This document shows, piece after piece, positions 34,954 to 43,276 of a stretch of 64,000 nt of DNA; within the stretch, counting starts at the first letter, position 1, and each line of letters begins with the position of its first letter. The stretch comes from Terrimicrobiaceae bacterium (GTDB lineage Bacteria > Verrucomicrobiota > Verrucomicrobiia > Chthoniobacterales > JAATET01): positions 1-64,000 of the forward strand of contig JAQTOP010000002.1 of the NCBI GenBank assembly GCA_028713285.1, given 5' to 3'. The notes below the pieces were generated by a model. It was not told the DNA's origin. It worked only from the letters and a program-made list of their open reading frames with translations, and did no database searches. The translations under genes were made by a program, and so were the position numbers.

Positions 34954-37701
34954 ATGCCGGTGCGCGTCTTTCTCGATTGGGCGGAGCTCACCGCTCCCGC
35001 CGCCGCCCGCTGGCTGCTCGACCGGCGCCCCGGCCATCTCGAGGAGATTCTCGTCATCGTGCCCACGCAGCAGGCTGGCCGCCGGCTGCGCGCCGCGCTG
35101 GCCGGCGTGCCGCCGCCCGCGATTCTGACTCCGGCGCAGTTTCTCGATCCCTCCGGAGACGAGCTCGCGGATCCAATCGAAGCCGCGCTCGCTCTCGCCG
35201 CCGAGCTGGCCGGGCCGCGCGCCGGACGATTCCACGCGCTATTTCCAGCGGGCGTGCCGGCGAGAAATTTTTCCGAGCGCCTTGCGCTCGCGCGCCGCCT
35301 GCGCGCGCTCCAGGCGGAACTCGCCGAGCACGGACTCACGCTCGCCGAAGCTGCCGGGCGCCTTGCCGCCGGTTCCGCGGATGCCGCGCGCTGGCGCGAC
35401 CTGGCACGGCTCGTCGCCGCGGCCGACGATTCACTCGGGAGAATGGGCCTCCGCGAACGCCAGGCCGTCCGGCTCGCAATGGCACGGGAACCTCGATTGC
35501 CGGCGGGCATTGGCGAAGTGGCGGTCGTTGCCGTTGCCGACCTGCAGCCGGTGATCGCGCTGGCTCTCGAACGGCTCCGCGAGCCCGTCACCGTGCTGGT
35601 GCCCGCGCCATCCGAGGCCGATGCGTTCGACGCATGGGGACGTCCGCTCGCGCAGGCCTGGATCGAGCGCGATCCCGGTTGGATGAACTTCGACGAGCAG
35701 GTCCGGCTCGTCGCGCGACCCGACCATCTCGCGCTGGACCTCGACGCCGGCGCGTGCATCGAAATCGGCCTGCTGGATCGCGAATTGCTGCCGGGCATCG
35801 CCGAAGCGCTCGCCGCAAAGGGCCTCGCCGCGCACGATCCGACCGGCCAGCCCGTCACCGAGCACTGGCTCGTGCGCACGCTCGGCGCGCTCGCCGGGCT
35901 CGTGAAGGAACCGACCTTCGATCGCGCGGTCGATTTGTTGCGCAATGGCGCGGTGCGCGCATGGCTCGCGGAGCAGATCGCCGATTTCGACGCCGACGCG
36001 GCTGTGGAGGCCGCGGACAAAATTCGATCCCGGCATTTTCCCGCGAGCCTGCGCGCGGCCCGCCCGTGGATCGGCAAGGATGAGCCGCTGCGCGCAGCGC
36101 TCACGTCCATCGAGGCTCTGCTGGCCGGCCTGCGGGCTCGCCCGATTGAAACCGCCCGGCGTCTCGTCGCGGATTTGACGACGGCCTTCTCGGGCTCTCT
36201 CGATGCGGATGAGCGCGATCTCGCCGCTTCAGCCAGGGAGGCAATGGAAGACACGCTCGATCGGCTCGGGCGCGCCACCCGGAATCATCCCGAGCTTTCC
36301 CCCATCGACTGGCTGCACTCCCTGCGCGAATCGCTGGCTTTCGCGCGCCACTACCCCGCTCGGCCGGCCCGGGCGGTGGAAGCATCCGGCTGGGTGGAGC
36401 TGCCGTGGAGCGATGCGCCGCATCTTCTGCTCGCCGGCATGAACCTCGGCAAGGTGCCCGCTCCATTGGGCGCGGAACTGTTTCTCAACGAGGCCGTTCG
36501 CGCGGCGCTCGGCCTGCCCGGAGCGACGGAACGCCGCGCGCGCGACGCCTACTTCCTCGCGCGCCTGCTCGCGATGCGCCCGCCGGGAAAAGGCCGCCTG
36601 GATGCGCTCGTGGTGCAGATGGATGCCGAGGGATCGCCCCTTGCCCCGTCCCCGCTGGTCTTCGCCGGCGCTGGAACGGCGCTGCCCGCGCGCGTCGAGC
36701 GTCTGTTCGCCGACGCGCGACCGCCGCAGCCAGATCCGGCATGGACCGCGGGCTGGCGGCTCGATCCGCCCGCGAAGGAAATGAAGCGCGCGATCTCGGT
36801 GACGGATTTCGAACGCTACCTCGATTGCCCGTTCACATTTTATCTCGGGCGCGTGTTGAAGATGGAATCCTTTGCTCCCGCCGCCGACGAACTCGACGCC
36901 GCGCAGTTCGGCGATCTTGCGCATGCGGCGCTCGAGGGCTGGGCGCTCGACGAGGCGGCAGGCCGCTCGACGGATCCCGCCGTCATCGCCCGGGCTCTCG
37001 ACGCGCAGGTGACCGCGTGGGTCGAGAGAAACCTCGGCCGCCGCCTCGCGCTCCCGCTGCGCGTGCAGGTGGACTCCGCGCGGAGCCGCCTCGGGGCCTT
37101 TGCGGCCTGGCAGGCGGAGGACCGCCGCGCGGGATGGCGCATCCGGGCGGTCGAGAAGCCGTTTCACGAGATTCTCGGGCGGCCCTGGGAATTGGATGGC
37201 TGGACGATTGCCGGCCGCGTGGACCGACTGGACGAGAACGAACGCACCGGGCAATGGCGCGTGGTCGATTACAAGACGTTTGACGCCGCGGACAGTCCCG
37301 CCAAGAAACACCTGCGCGCCTTTCGCCCGGCGGGCCTCACCTGGCCGCCGGACTACGCGCGAGTGCCGGGCTCCGCCGATTGGTGGATCAATCTGCAACT
37401 GCCGCTCTATCGTCAGTTGCTCATCGAAAGCGGACGCGATCCCGCGATGGTCGCGTGCGGCTACTTCAATCTCCCGAAGACCATTTCGGAGACCGGCCTG
37501 CAGACGTGGGACGCCCTCGACGAATCGCTCCAGGCCTCCGCGCTCGCCTGCGCGCGCAGCGTGCTCGCCGACCTCGCCCGCCGGCGGTTCTGGCCTCCGA
37601 ACCCTCGCGCGGCCCACGCCGAATTTGCGGACTTTTTTGCGCCCGATCCCCTGCGGATCGTCGCACCCGACGGCGCCTTCGTTCGCTCCTGCGTGCAATG
37701 A
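34954..37701 (+). CDS. AddB-like PD-(D/E)XK nuclease / inactivated helicase
   Basis: A 915-residue protein. The N-terminal two thirds has an UvrD-like helicase relic (VIVPTQQAGRRLRAAL, no Walker A). The C-terminal ~300 residues are a RecB-type PD-(D/E)XK nuclease: AGRVDRLD and WRVVDYKT carry the catalytic Asp and Lys, with QLPLYRQLL following. The nuclease start (RAISVTDFERYLDCPFTFYL) has one Cys and the C-terminal Cys cluster of iron-sulphur AddB proteins is absent. Its stop overlaps the AddA-like start by four bases. AddAB processes double-strand breaks for RecA loading. Divergent from the aminoacyl-transferase, 76 bases apart. Confidence 0.82.
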   Translation: MPVRVFLDWAELTAPAAARWLLDRRPGHLEEILVIVPTQQAGRRLRAALAGVPPPAILTPAQFLDPSGDELADPIEAALALAAELAGPRAGRFHALFPAGVPARNFSERLALARRLRALQAELAEHGLTLAEAAGRLAAGSADAARWRDLARLVAAADDSLGRMGLRERQAVRLAMAREPRLPAGIGEVAVVAVADLQPVIALALERLREPVTVLVPAPSEADAFDAWGRPLAQAWIERDPGWMNFDEQVRLVARPDHLALDLDAGACIEIGLLDRELLPGIAEALAAKGLAAHDPTGQPVTEHWLVRTLGALAGLVKEPTFDRAVDLLRNGAVRAWLAEQIADFDADAAVEAADKIRSRHFPASLRAARPWIGKDEPLRAALTSIEALLAGLRARPIETARRLVADLTTAFSGSLDADERDLAASAREAMEDTLDRLGRATRNHPELSPIDWLHSLRESLAFARHYPARPARAVEASGWVELPWSDAPHLLLAGMNLGKVPAPLGAELFLNEAVRAALGLPGATERRARDAYFLARLLAMRPPGKGRLDALVVQMDAEGSPLAPSPLVFAGAGTALPARVERLFADARPPQPDPAWTAGWRLDPPAKEMKRAISVTDFERYLDCPFTFYLGRVLKMESFAPAADELDAAQFGDLAHAALEGWALDEAAGRSTDPAVIARALDAQVTAWVERNLGRRLALPLRVQVDSARSRLGAFAAWQAEDRRAGWRIRAVEKPFHEILGRPWELDGWTIAGRVDRLDENERTGQWRVVDYKTFDAADSPAKKHLRAFRPAGLTWPPDYARVPGSADWWINLQLPLYRQLLIESGRDPAMVACGYFNLPKTISETGLQTWDALDESLQASALACARSVLADLARRRFWPPNPRAAHAEFADFFAPDPLRIVAPDGAFVRSCVQ

Positions 37702-40178
37702 TCGCGGTCGAAAGTGAAGCCATCCTCGCCTCGGCGGGAACGGGAAAGACGCACGCGCTCACCAGCCGCATCCTTCGCCTGCTCGCGCTGGGCGTAAAGC
37801 CCGAGGCGCTCATCGCGCTCACCTTCACGCGCAAGGCGGCAGGCGAGTTCGCTGCCACCGTCTTCCGCCGCCTCGCGACGGCGGCCCGCGATCCCGACGC
37901 CGCGCGCGAACTCTCTGCCGATCTTTGTCTTGAAGGATGGGACGCGTCCCGCTTCCAGGCATTGCTCGCCGTCGTCGTCGGGGCGATTGAGCAGCTGCAA
38001 TTCCGCACGTTCGACGCATTCTTTCAGCGAGTGGTAAACGCCATGCCGTTCGAACTCGGGCTGCCCGGCGGCGTGCAGATGCTCGACGACGCCGAGGCGG
38101 CTGCGATGCGCGACCGGGTGCTATCCGGCCTGCTCGCCGCGGATTTCGATTCGGGCTCGCAGACCGCCCTTCTCGCCGCCTATCGCGACGCGACCTGGGG
38201 CGCGGAGGAAAAGGGCCTGCGACGCAAGCTCGAGGGCTTCATCAAGACGAGCCACTCTCTTTATCTCGAGTGCCGCGAGGCCAGCCAATGGGGCGGTGCG
38301 GATGGCATATGGCCTGCCGGCTGCGGATGGCTGAACCCGGCGGAGGCGCGCGACGACGCGCTCGCGCTCGGACGCTGGGCGCAATCGAAGGACGGCGAGA
38401 TCTACCGCGCCGTCGAATCGCTGGCTGTCGCGGCGCAGAAATGGGAGCCGGCCATGCGATTGCCAACCGGCCGAGTATTCGAGCAACTGCTCGAACAGCT
38501 CGCGGCGGATCCCTCCGCGACCGCACTCACGCTCACGTATCGCAACAAGGAGTTCGAGATCGACGCGTCCATCGTACCAGCGATTCACCGCGTGATCGGA
38601 CGGTTGATTGGCGAATCCCTGCGCCGCCATCTGCGAATCACGACGGGCATACGCCGCGTGCTCGAGCCATTCGACGCGGCCTACCACGAGGAGGTCCGCC
38701 TCACGGGCCGCCTCGCCTTTGCCGACGTCGTCGAGATGCTGCGCCTCATTCCGGCGCTCGAGTGGCAGGCCCGGCTCGACGCCCGCGTGGACCATTGGCT
38801 GTTCGACGAATTCCAGGACACGAGCCTGCAGCAATGGGCCGTCGTGGAAAACCTCGTGGACGAGGTGCTGCAGGACGACTCGGGCCGGCGCAGCGCGTTT
38901 TTCGTCGGCGATCCAAAGCAATCCATCTATCGCTGGCGCGGCGGCGAACACCGGCTGATGGAGCAAATCCTCGCGCACTACCGCGGGCGCATCCGCGAGC
39001 GGGTGCTGGCGAAATCCTACCGGTCGGACCCCGCGGTGCTCGAGCTCGTCAACCGCTACGGCGCGGTCGCCGCCGATCCGTCCAACGGCCTTCCGGCCGA
39101 GGTGGTGACCGAATGGGCGCGCTTCTGGCAGCCTCACGAGTCGGCGGCAAAGGACAGGCAGGGCCACGCGACGGTGCGCCTGCTCGAGAGCGCGGATGAG
39201 CTGCCGGACCGAGTGCTCGCGGATCTCGAGCGGATCGATCCCATCGGGCGCGGGCTCACTTGCGCCGTGCTCACGCGCGACAATGCCGCCGCGCGCACTC
39301 TCGCCGCGGCGCTCCGGGAACGCGGGTATCTCCGCGTCGCCGCCGAAACGGACGAATCGATTGCCACCGACGCGCCGGTAAATCGCGGCCTCCTCGCGCT
39401 GCTCGCTGCGGTCGCGCATCCCGCGGATACCGCGTCGATCGCGCTCGTCGAAATGTCGCCTCTCGGCGCGCTGCCCGCGGCGGAAGGCTGGCCGGCATTT
39501 CGCACCTGGTTCCTTGCGCGCCTGACCGCCCGCGGGCTCGAGGCCGCGCTGCGCGCCGTCATCACCCGGCTGCCGGAGGGCGGACCGCCCGATGACTTCA
39601 GCCGCCAGCGACTGCGGCTCTTGTTTGAATTTGCGCGCAAACACGACGCAGCAGGCCGGGGTGGGTTGGACGACTTTCTTCGGCTCGCGACCACGCATGG
39701 CCGCCGGGAAGTGGCGTCGTCCGCGAACGTGCAGATCCTCACCATCCATCGGGCCAAGGGACTCGGCTTCGACGTGGTGCTGCTGCCGGTATTCGACACC
39801 ACGCGCATGGACGGCGCGCCGCGAGACACCTTCCTCGCCTGGCGGAGCGAATCGCTTGAAACCCGGTGGCTGCTCCACCGACCGGCCGCGGCGGTTTCGG
39901 ACATGGATCCCGTCCTGGCCGCGGCGCAGCGGCAGCAAATCCACGCCGCGGCCTACGATGCGCTCTGCGTGTGGTATGTCGGGCTCACGCGCGCGAAGCA
40001 CGCGCTGCATGTCTTCACGCTCGCTCCCGGCAAATCGGGCGGCGCCTCGCCGGTCGCGCTCTTGCGCCGGGCGCTGAGCGCAGCCGAGCCTGGCGCCGAC
40101 GGGCTGCTGTGGGAAGCGGGTGACGTCGGGTGGTTTCGCGCGGTGTCCGCGCCGACGCGAGATCTACCCTGCCCGTGA
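37698..40178 (+). CDS. AddA/RecB-like UvrD-family helicase lacking a nuclease domain
   Basis: An 826-residue superfamily 1A helicase with Walker A ASAGTGKTHAL (11-21), motif Ia ALTFTRKAAGEF, Walker B FDEFQDTSLQQW, motif III GDPKQSIYRWRGGE, motif V TIHRAKGLGFDVVLLP and motif VI VGLTRAKHALHV. The chain ends about 65 residues after motif VI, so the C-terminal nuclease domain of typical AddA is missing. The N-terminus begins almost at Walker A, without a clear Q-motif. It is coupled by ATGA overlap to the AddB-like gene, so the pair would have one nuclease only. Confidence 0.87.
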   Translation: MIAVESEAILASAGTGKTHALTSRILRLLALGVKPEALIALTFTRKAAGEFAATVFRRLATAARDPDAARELSADLCLEGWDASRFQALLAVVVGAIEQLQFRTFDAFFQRVVNAMPFELGLPGGVQMLDDAEAAAMRDRVLSGLLAADFDSGSQTALLAAYRDATWGAEEKGLRRKLEGFIKTSHSLYLECREASQWGGADGIWPAGCGWLNPAEARDDALALGRWAQSKDGEIYRAVESLAVAAQKWEPAMRLPTGRVFEQLLEQLAADPSATALTLTYRNKEFEIDASIVPAIHRVIGRLIGESLRRHLRITTGIRRVLEPFDAAYHEEVRLTGRLAFADVVEMLRLIPALEWQARLDARVDHWLFDEFQDTSLQQWAVVENLVDEVLQDDSGRRSAFFVGDPKQSIYRWRGGEHRLMEQILAHYRGRIRERVLAKSYRSDPAVLELVNRYGAVAADPSNGLPAEVVTEWARFWQPHESAAKDRQGHATVRLLESADELPDRVLADLERIDPIGRGLTCAVLTRDNAAARTLAAALRERGYLRVAAETDESIATDAPVNRGLLALLAAVAHPADTASIALVEMSPLGALPAAEGWPAFRTWFLARLTARGLEAALRAVITRLPEGGPPDDFSRQRLRLLFEFARKHDAAGRGGLDDFLRLATTHGRREVASSANVQILTIHRAKGLGFDVVLLPVFDTTRMDGAPRDTFLAWRSESLETRWLLHRPAAAVSDMDPVLAAAQRQQIHAAAYDALCVWYVGLTRAKHALHVFTLAPGKSGGASPVALLRRALSAAEPGADGLLWEAGDVGWFRAVSAPTRDLPCP

Positions 40179-40185
40179 ACGCCGG

Positions 40186-41073
40186 TTATTTCGGGAAGAA
40201 ATACCGTTCCTTTTGCCGCCGGGAGAGTTCGCGATGCGCATGGTTGCCGCGCCATGCTCCGTAATACTGGCACGCGCGGAACGCGGCAATCTCCGGAAGT
40301 TTGCGGAACAATTGCCGCCGGGAAAGCGCCAGCGCGGCGTCGCCGAGCACCCCTGCCGCGAAATAGCGCAGGGCGTCGTGCCAGTGGACATGCACCTCCG
40401 GCATGATTCGGTGCAGGGCGATGGCTTCGCGCTCGTAACGCCGCCGCACCTGCGACCAGCGCTCGTGATGGTGGTGAAGGACGCCCGCCTTCGGCACGTA
40501 GCGCACCAGCAGCCCGCGCTCGACCAGCCGCTGCGCAAGGTGCATGTCCTCGAGGCCGGTGAGCGATTCGTCGAACCGGTGCGCGGCCCATTCCGACCGG
40601 CGGACGGCGGCGTTCGCATTATTGCAAAAGAACGGGGCCTGCCCCGATGGCCGGTGCGCGGGAAAGTATTTCTCGAACAGCACGTGCTCGCTGAATTTCG
40701 TCTCCCGCCCGCCGATCTGCCGGCCATATGTCACCGCGACCCGCGCATCCTCGAAGGGTTTCACCAGTTCCTCCAGCCAGCGCGGCGTCGAGGGCACGCA
40801 GTGGCCGCTGATGAAAACGAGCGTCTCCCCGCGCGCCGCCTCGCAGCCGATGTTGAGCGACCGGCCGAACGAAAATTCCTCGCGCCGGATTCCCACGATG
40901 CGGCAGCCGTGCCGTGCGGCGATCTCGACCGTGCCGTCGGTCGAACCGGAATCCACCAGGACCACCTCGCGCCGGTTCGGCGGCCACGTTTGCTTCGCTA
41001 TCGCATCGAGCAGCTCGCCGAGGTAACGCGCCTCGTTGAAAGTGCGGATGATGATGGAACAGCCATGGCTCAT
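40186..41073 (-). CDS. Family 2 glycosyltransferase
   Basis: A 295-residue GT-A fold enzyme: SIIIRTFNEARYLGELLDAI (6-25), VVLVDSGSTDGTVEIA with the DxGSxDGT nucleotide-sugar motif, the ISGHCVP acceptor-side loop and a GLEDMHLAQRL catalytic-base region. There are no long membrane helices, so it acts at the cytoplasmic face. The pattern (IIIRTFNE, SLNIG, SGHCVP) is common in rhamnosyl- and other transferases of surface-polysaccharide synthesis; donor and acceptor unknown. Divergent from a DUF1919 gene 114 bases away. Confidence 0.88.
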   Translation of the reverse strand: MSHGCSIIIRTFNEARYLGELLDAIAKQTWPPNRREVVLVDSGSTDGTVEIAARHGCRIVGIRREEFSFGRSLNIGCEAARGETLVFISGHCVPSTPRWLEELVKPFEDARVAVTYGRQIGGRETKFSEHVLFEKYFPAHRPSGQAPFFCNNANAAVRRSEWAAHRFDESLTGLEDMHLAQRLVERGLLVRYVPKAGVLHHHHERWSQVRRRYEREAIALHRIMPEVHVHWHDALRYFAAGVLGDAALALSRRQLFRKLPEIAAFRACQYYGAWRGNHAHRELSRRQKERYFFPK

Positions 41074-41187
41074 CGTCGGGAAACTCCCGATAGACGTGCG
41101 GGCGGTTCCTCAGGCGCAAGAAAAAACGTTTCTTCCCCCGCCGGGAAAATGCTTGCCCCGGTCGCGGACGGCGGAATGCTGCCACCC

Positions 41188-41814
41188 ATGAAGCCCGGAG
41201 TGATCCTCCACGCGATTTCCGACCGCGCCAACCGGTTTCGCCTCCGTGCGCGGGTGCGCAGGCCGTTTGCGATCCTCACGAACAACTGCTGGGGCTCCGC
41301 CCTGTATCGCGACCTCGACATCCCCTATAACACGCCATTCGTCGGCACTCTCGTCCCGCCGGAGTGCTACCTGCGCCTCCTCGCCGACGTGCGCGGCCAC
41401 CTCGACCAGCCGCTCCGTTTCATCGAGACCTCCCGCTACGGATGGCCCATCCGCTACCCGCTCGCCCTGCTTGGCGATTCCGAGATTCATTTCAAACATT
41501 ACCGCGACCGGGCGGAGGCGGCGGAGAAATGGACCCGCCGGCTGGACCGCATGCCCCGCGATCCGGCGGCCTGGCGCGTGAAATTCTGCGATCATCACCT
41601 CAGCCTCGATCCGGTCGAAGCCGGCGCGATGCTGCACGCCTTCGACCGGACACCCTTTGAGCACAAGCTCTGCCTCCTCGGCCGGCGCGAACCTGCGCTC
41701 GCCTGCGGCGTCGTCCTGCGCGAGTGCCTGCCCGCGGGCCGCGTGCCCGACGGCCACGCCGCCTACCGCCCGTCGCTGCGCTATTTCAACGCCTCCGCCT
41801 GGCTCAACGGGTAG
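41188..41814 (+). CDS. DUF1919 family protein (surface-polysaccharide associated)
   Basis: A 208-residue protein matching DUF1919: FAILTNNCWGSALYRDLDIP (about 27-46), NTPFVGTLVPPECYLRLL and a C-terminal part with EKWTRRLDRMP, VKFCDHHL and LCLLGR. DUF1919 proteins are usually encoded inside capsule or exopolysaccharide clusters and have been suggested to act as glycosyl- or acyl-modifying enzymes; the reaction is not established. Start set at ATG 41188; ATG 41176 in the same frame is an alternative. Confidence 0.78.
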   Translation: MKPGVILHAISDRANRFRLRARVRRPFAILTNNCWGSALYRDLDIPYNTPFVGTLVPPECYLRLLADVRGHLDQPLRFIETSRYGWPIRYPLALLGDSEIHFKHYRDRAEAAEKWTRRLDRMPRDPAAWRVKFCDHHLSLDPVEAGAMLHAFDRTPFEHKLCLLGRREPALACGVVLRECLPAGRVPDGHAAYRPSLRYFNASAWLNG

Positions 41815-41872
41815 CCTCGCTCGATTCACGCCGCGCTTGCGAGATGGGCAATGGACTTTAGACTCTGCCAAA

Positions 41873-43261
41873 ATGGCGCGCTCCCAACCGACCGTCCTCA
41901 TTGTCGATGACGAAAAGAACACCCGCGAAGGACTGCGGGACGCCCTCGAGGACGACTTCAACGTTTACATCGCGGGCGACCTCGACGGCGCGCTCGCGAC
42001 ACTCGAAACCGAGCCGGCGGACGTGATTATCACCGACCTGCGCCTCGGCGCGGATGACGGCATGCAACTTATCGAGCGCGTGCTGAAGCGTCCCAAACCA
42101 CCCGTCTGCATCATGATGACGGCTTACGGCTCGGTCGATACCGCCGTCGAGGCAATGAAGCGCGGCGCCTACGATTTCGTGACGAAGCCGGTGAACATCG
42201 ACCGGCTCGAGATGCTCATCCGCCGCGCCCTTTGCGAGCGCGACACCCGCAGCGAAAACGTCGAGCTCAAGGAGCGCGTGCAGCGCAACGAATCCATCGA
42301 CGCGATGATCGGCCGCTCGCCGGCGATGATCGAGGTGTTCGACACCATCAAACAGGTCGCACCGTCGCGCGCCACCGTGCTCATCGAGGGCGAGAGCGGC
42401 ACCGGCAAGGAACTCGCCGCCCACGCGATCCATCGCCTCAGCCCGCGCGCGGAGAGGAAATTCGTCGCCGTGCATTGCATGGCCCTCTCGCCGCAACTGC
42501 TCGAGAGCGAGCTGTTCGGCCACGAGCGCGGCGCATTTACCGGCGCGACTGAGCGGCGCGCCGGGCGGTTCGAGCAGGCGAACGGCGGCACCCTTTTTCT
42601 CGATGAGATCGGCGAGATCGACCCCTCCGTGCAGGTGAAAATTCTGCGCGTGCTCGGCGAACGGACGTTCGAGCGCGTGGGCGGCAACCAGACGATCCAG
42701 ACGGACGTGCGCCTGGTCGCCGCGACGAACAAGGATCTCGCAAAGCTCGTCGCCGAGGGCAGATTCCGCGACGACCTGTTCTTCCGGCTGAACGTCGTCC
42801 CCATCACCCTTCCGCCGCTGCGCACGCGCAAGGAGGACATCCCGCTGCTCGTGCAGGAATTCCTCAAGGAGGCCGCGCGCGAAAATGGAAAACCGTTTCG
42901 CGAACTCTCCCCCGAGGCCATGGCCTGCATTCTGGACTACGACTGGCCCGGCAATGTGCGCGAGTTGCGCACCGCGATCGAGCACGGCGTCGTCATGTGC
43001 GGCACGCCACGCATCGGCATGCGGGATCTGCCCGCCAGCGTTCGCGCCGCGATTCCCATTGACGCCGCCTCCCCCGCCGGTTCCGAACCCGCCGACTCGC
43101 GGAGACCCGACGCTTTGGATTTGCACCACGCCGAGCGAGTCCTTATTTTCCGCGCGCTGGAAGAGAGCGGCGGCAATCGCTCCGCGGCCGCCGAGCGGCT
43201 CGGCATCAGCCGCCGCACCCTGCACCGCCGGCTCAAGGAACTCAACGTCACCAAACACTAG
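41873..43261 (+). CDS. NtrC-family sigma-54-dependent response regulator (orphan)
   Basis: A 462-residue protein. Receiver domain about 5-120 with phosphoacceptor Asp in ADVIITDLRLG, plus MMTAYGS and the Lys of DFVTKPVN. AAA+ domain about 145-380 with Walker A GESGTGKE, the sigma-54-contact loop GAFTGA and Walker B GGTLFLDEIGEID. C-terminal Fis-type helix-turn-helix ending in NRSAAAERLGISRRTLHRRL. It activates RNA polymerase carrying sigma-54. No histidine kinase gene is adjacent, so it is an orphan here. It is followed after 15 bases by the GT-C membrane protein gene. Confidence 0.95.
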   Translation: MARSQPTVLIVDDEKNTREGLRDALEDDFNVYIAGDLDGALATLETEPADVIITDLRLGADDGMQLIERVLKRPKPPVCIMMTAYGSVDTAVEAMKRGAYDFVTKPVNIDRLEMLIRRALCERDTRSENVELKERVQRNESIDAMIGRSPAMIEVFDTIKQVAPSRATVLIEGESGTGKELAAHAIHRLSPRAERKFVAVHCMALSPQLLESELFGHERGAFTGATERRAGRFEQANGGTLFLDEIGEIDPSVQVKILRVLGERTFERVGGNQTIQTDVRLVAATNKDLAKLVAEGRFRDDLFFRLNVVPITLPPLRTRKEDIPLLVQEFLKEAARENGKPFRELSPEAMACILDYDWPGNVRELRTAIEHGVVMCGTPRIGMRDLPASVRAAIPIDAASPAGSEPADSRRPDALDLHHAERVLIFRALEESGGNRSAAAERLGISRRTLHRRLKELNVTKH

Positions 43262-43276
43262 CCGACTTCCCGTCCC

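Noticed and set aside
34149..36278. A 709-codon version of the aminoacyl-transferase
   Set aside because: The extra N-terminal ~467 codons are antisense to the AddB-like gene and Ser/Arg-rich; the family match begins only after ATG 34877.
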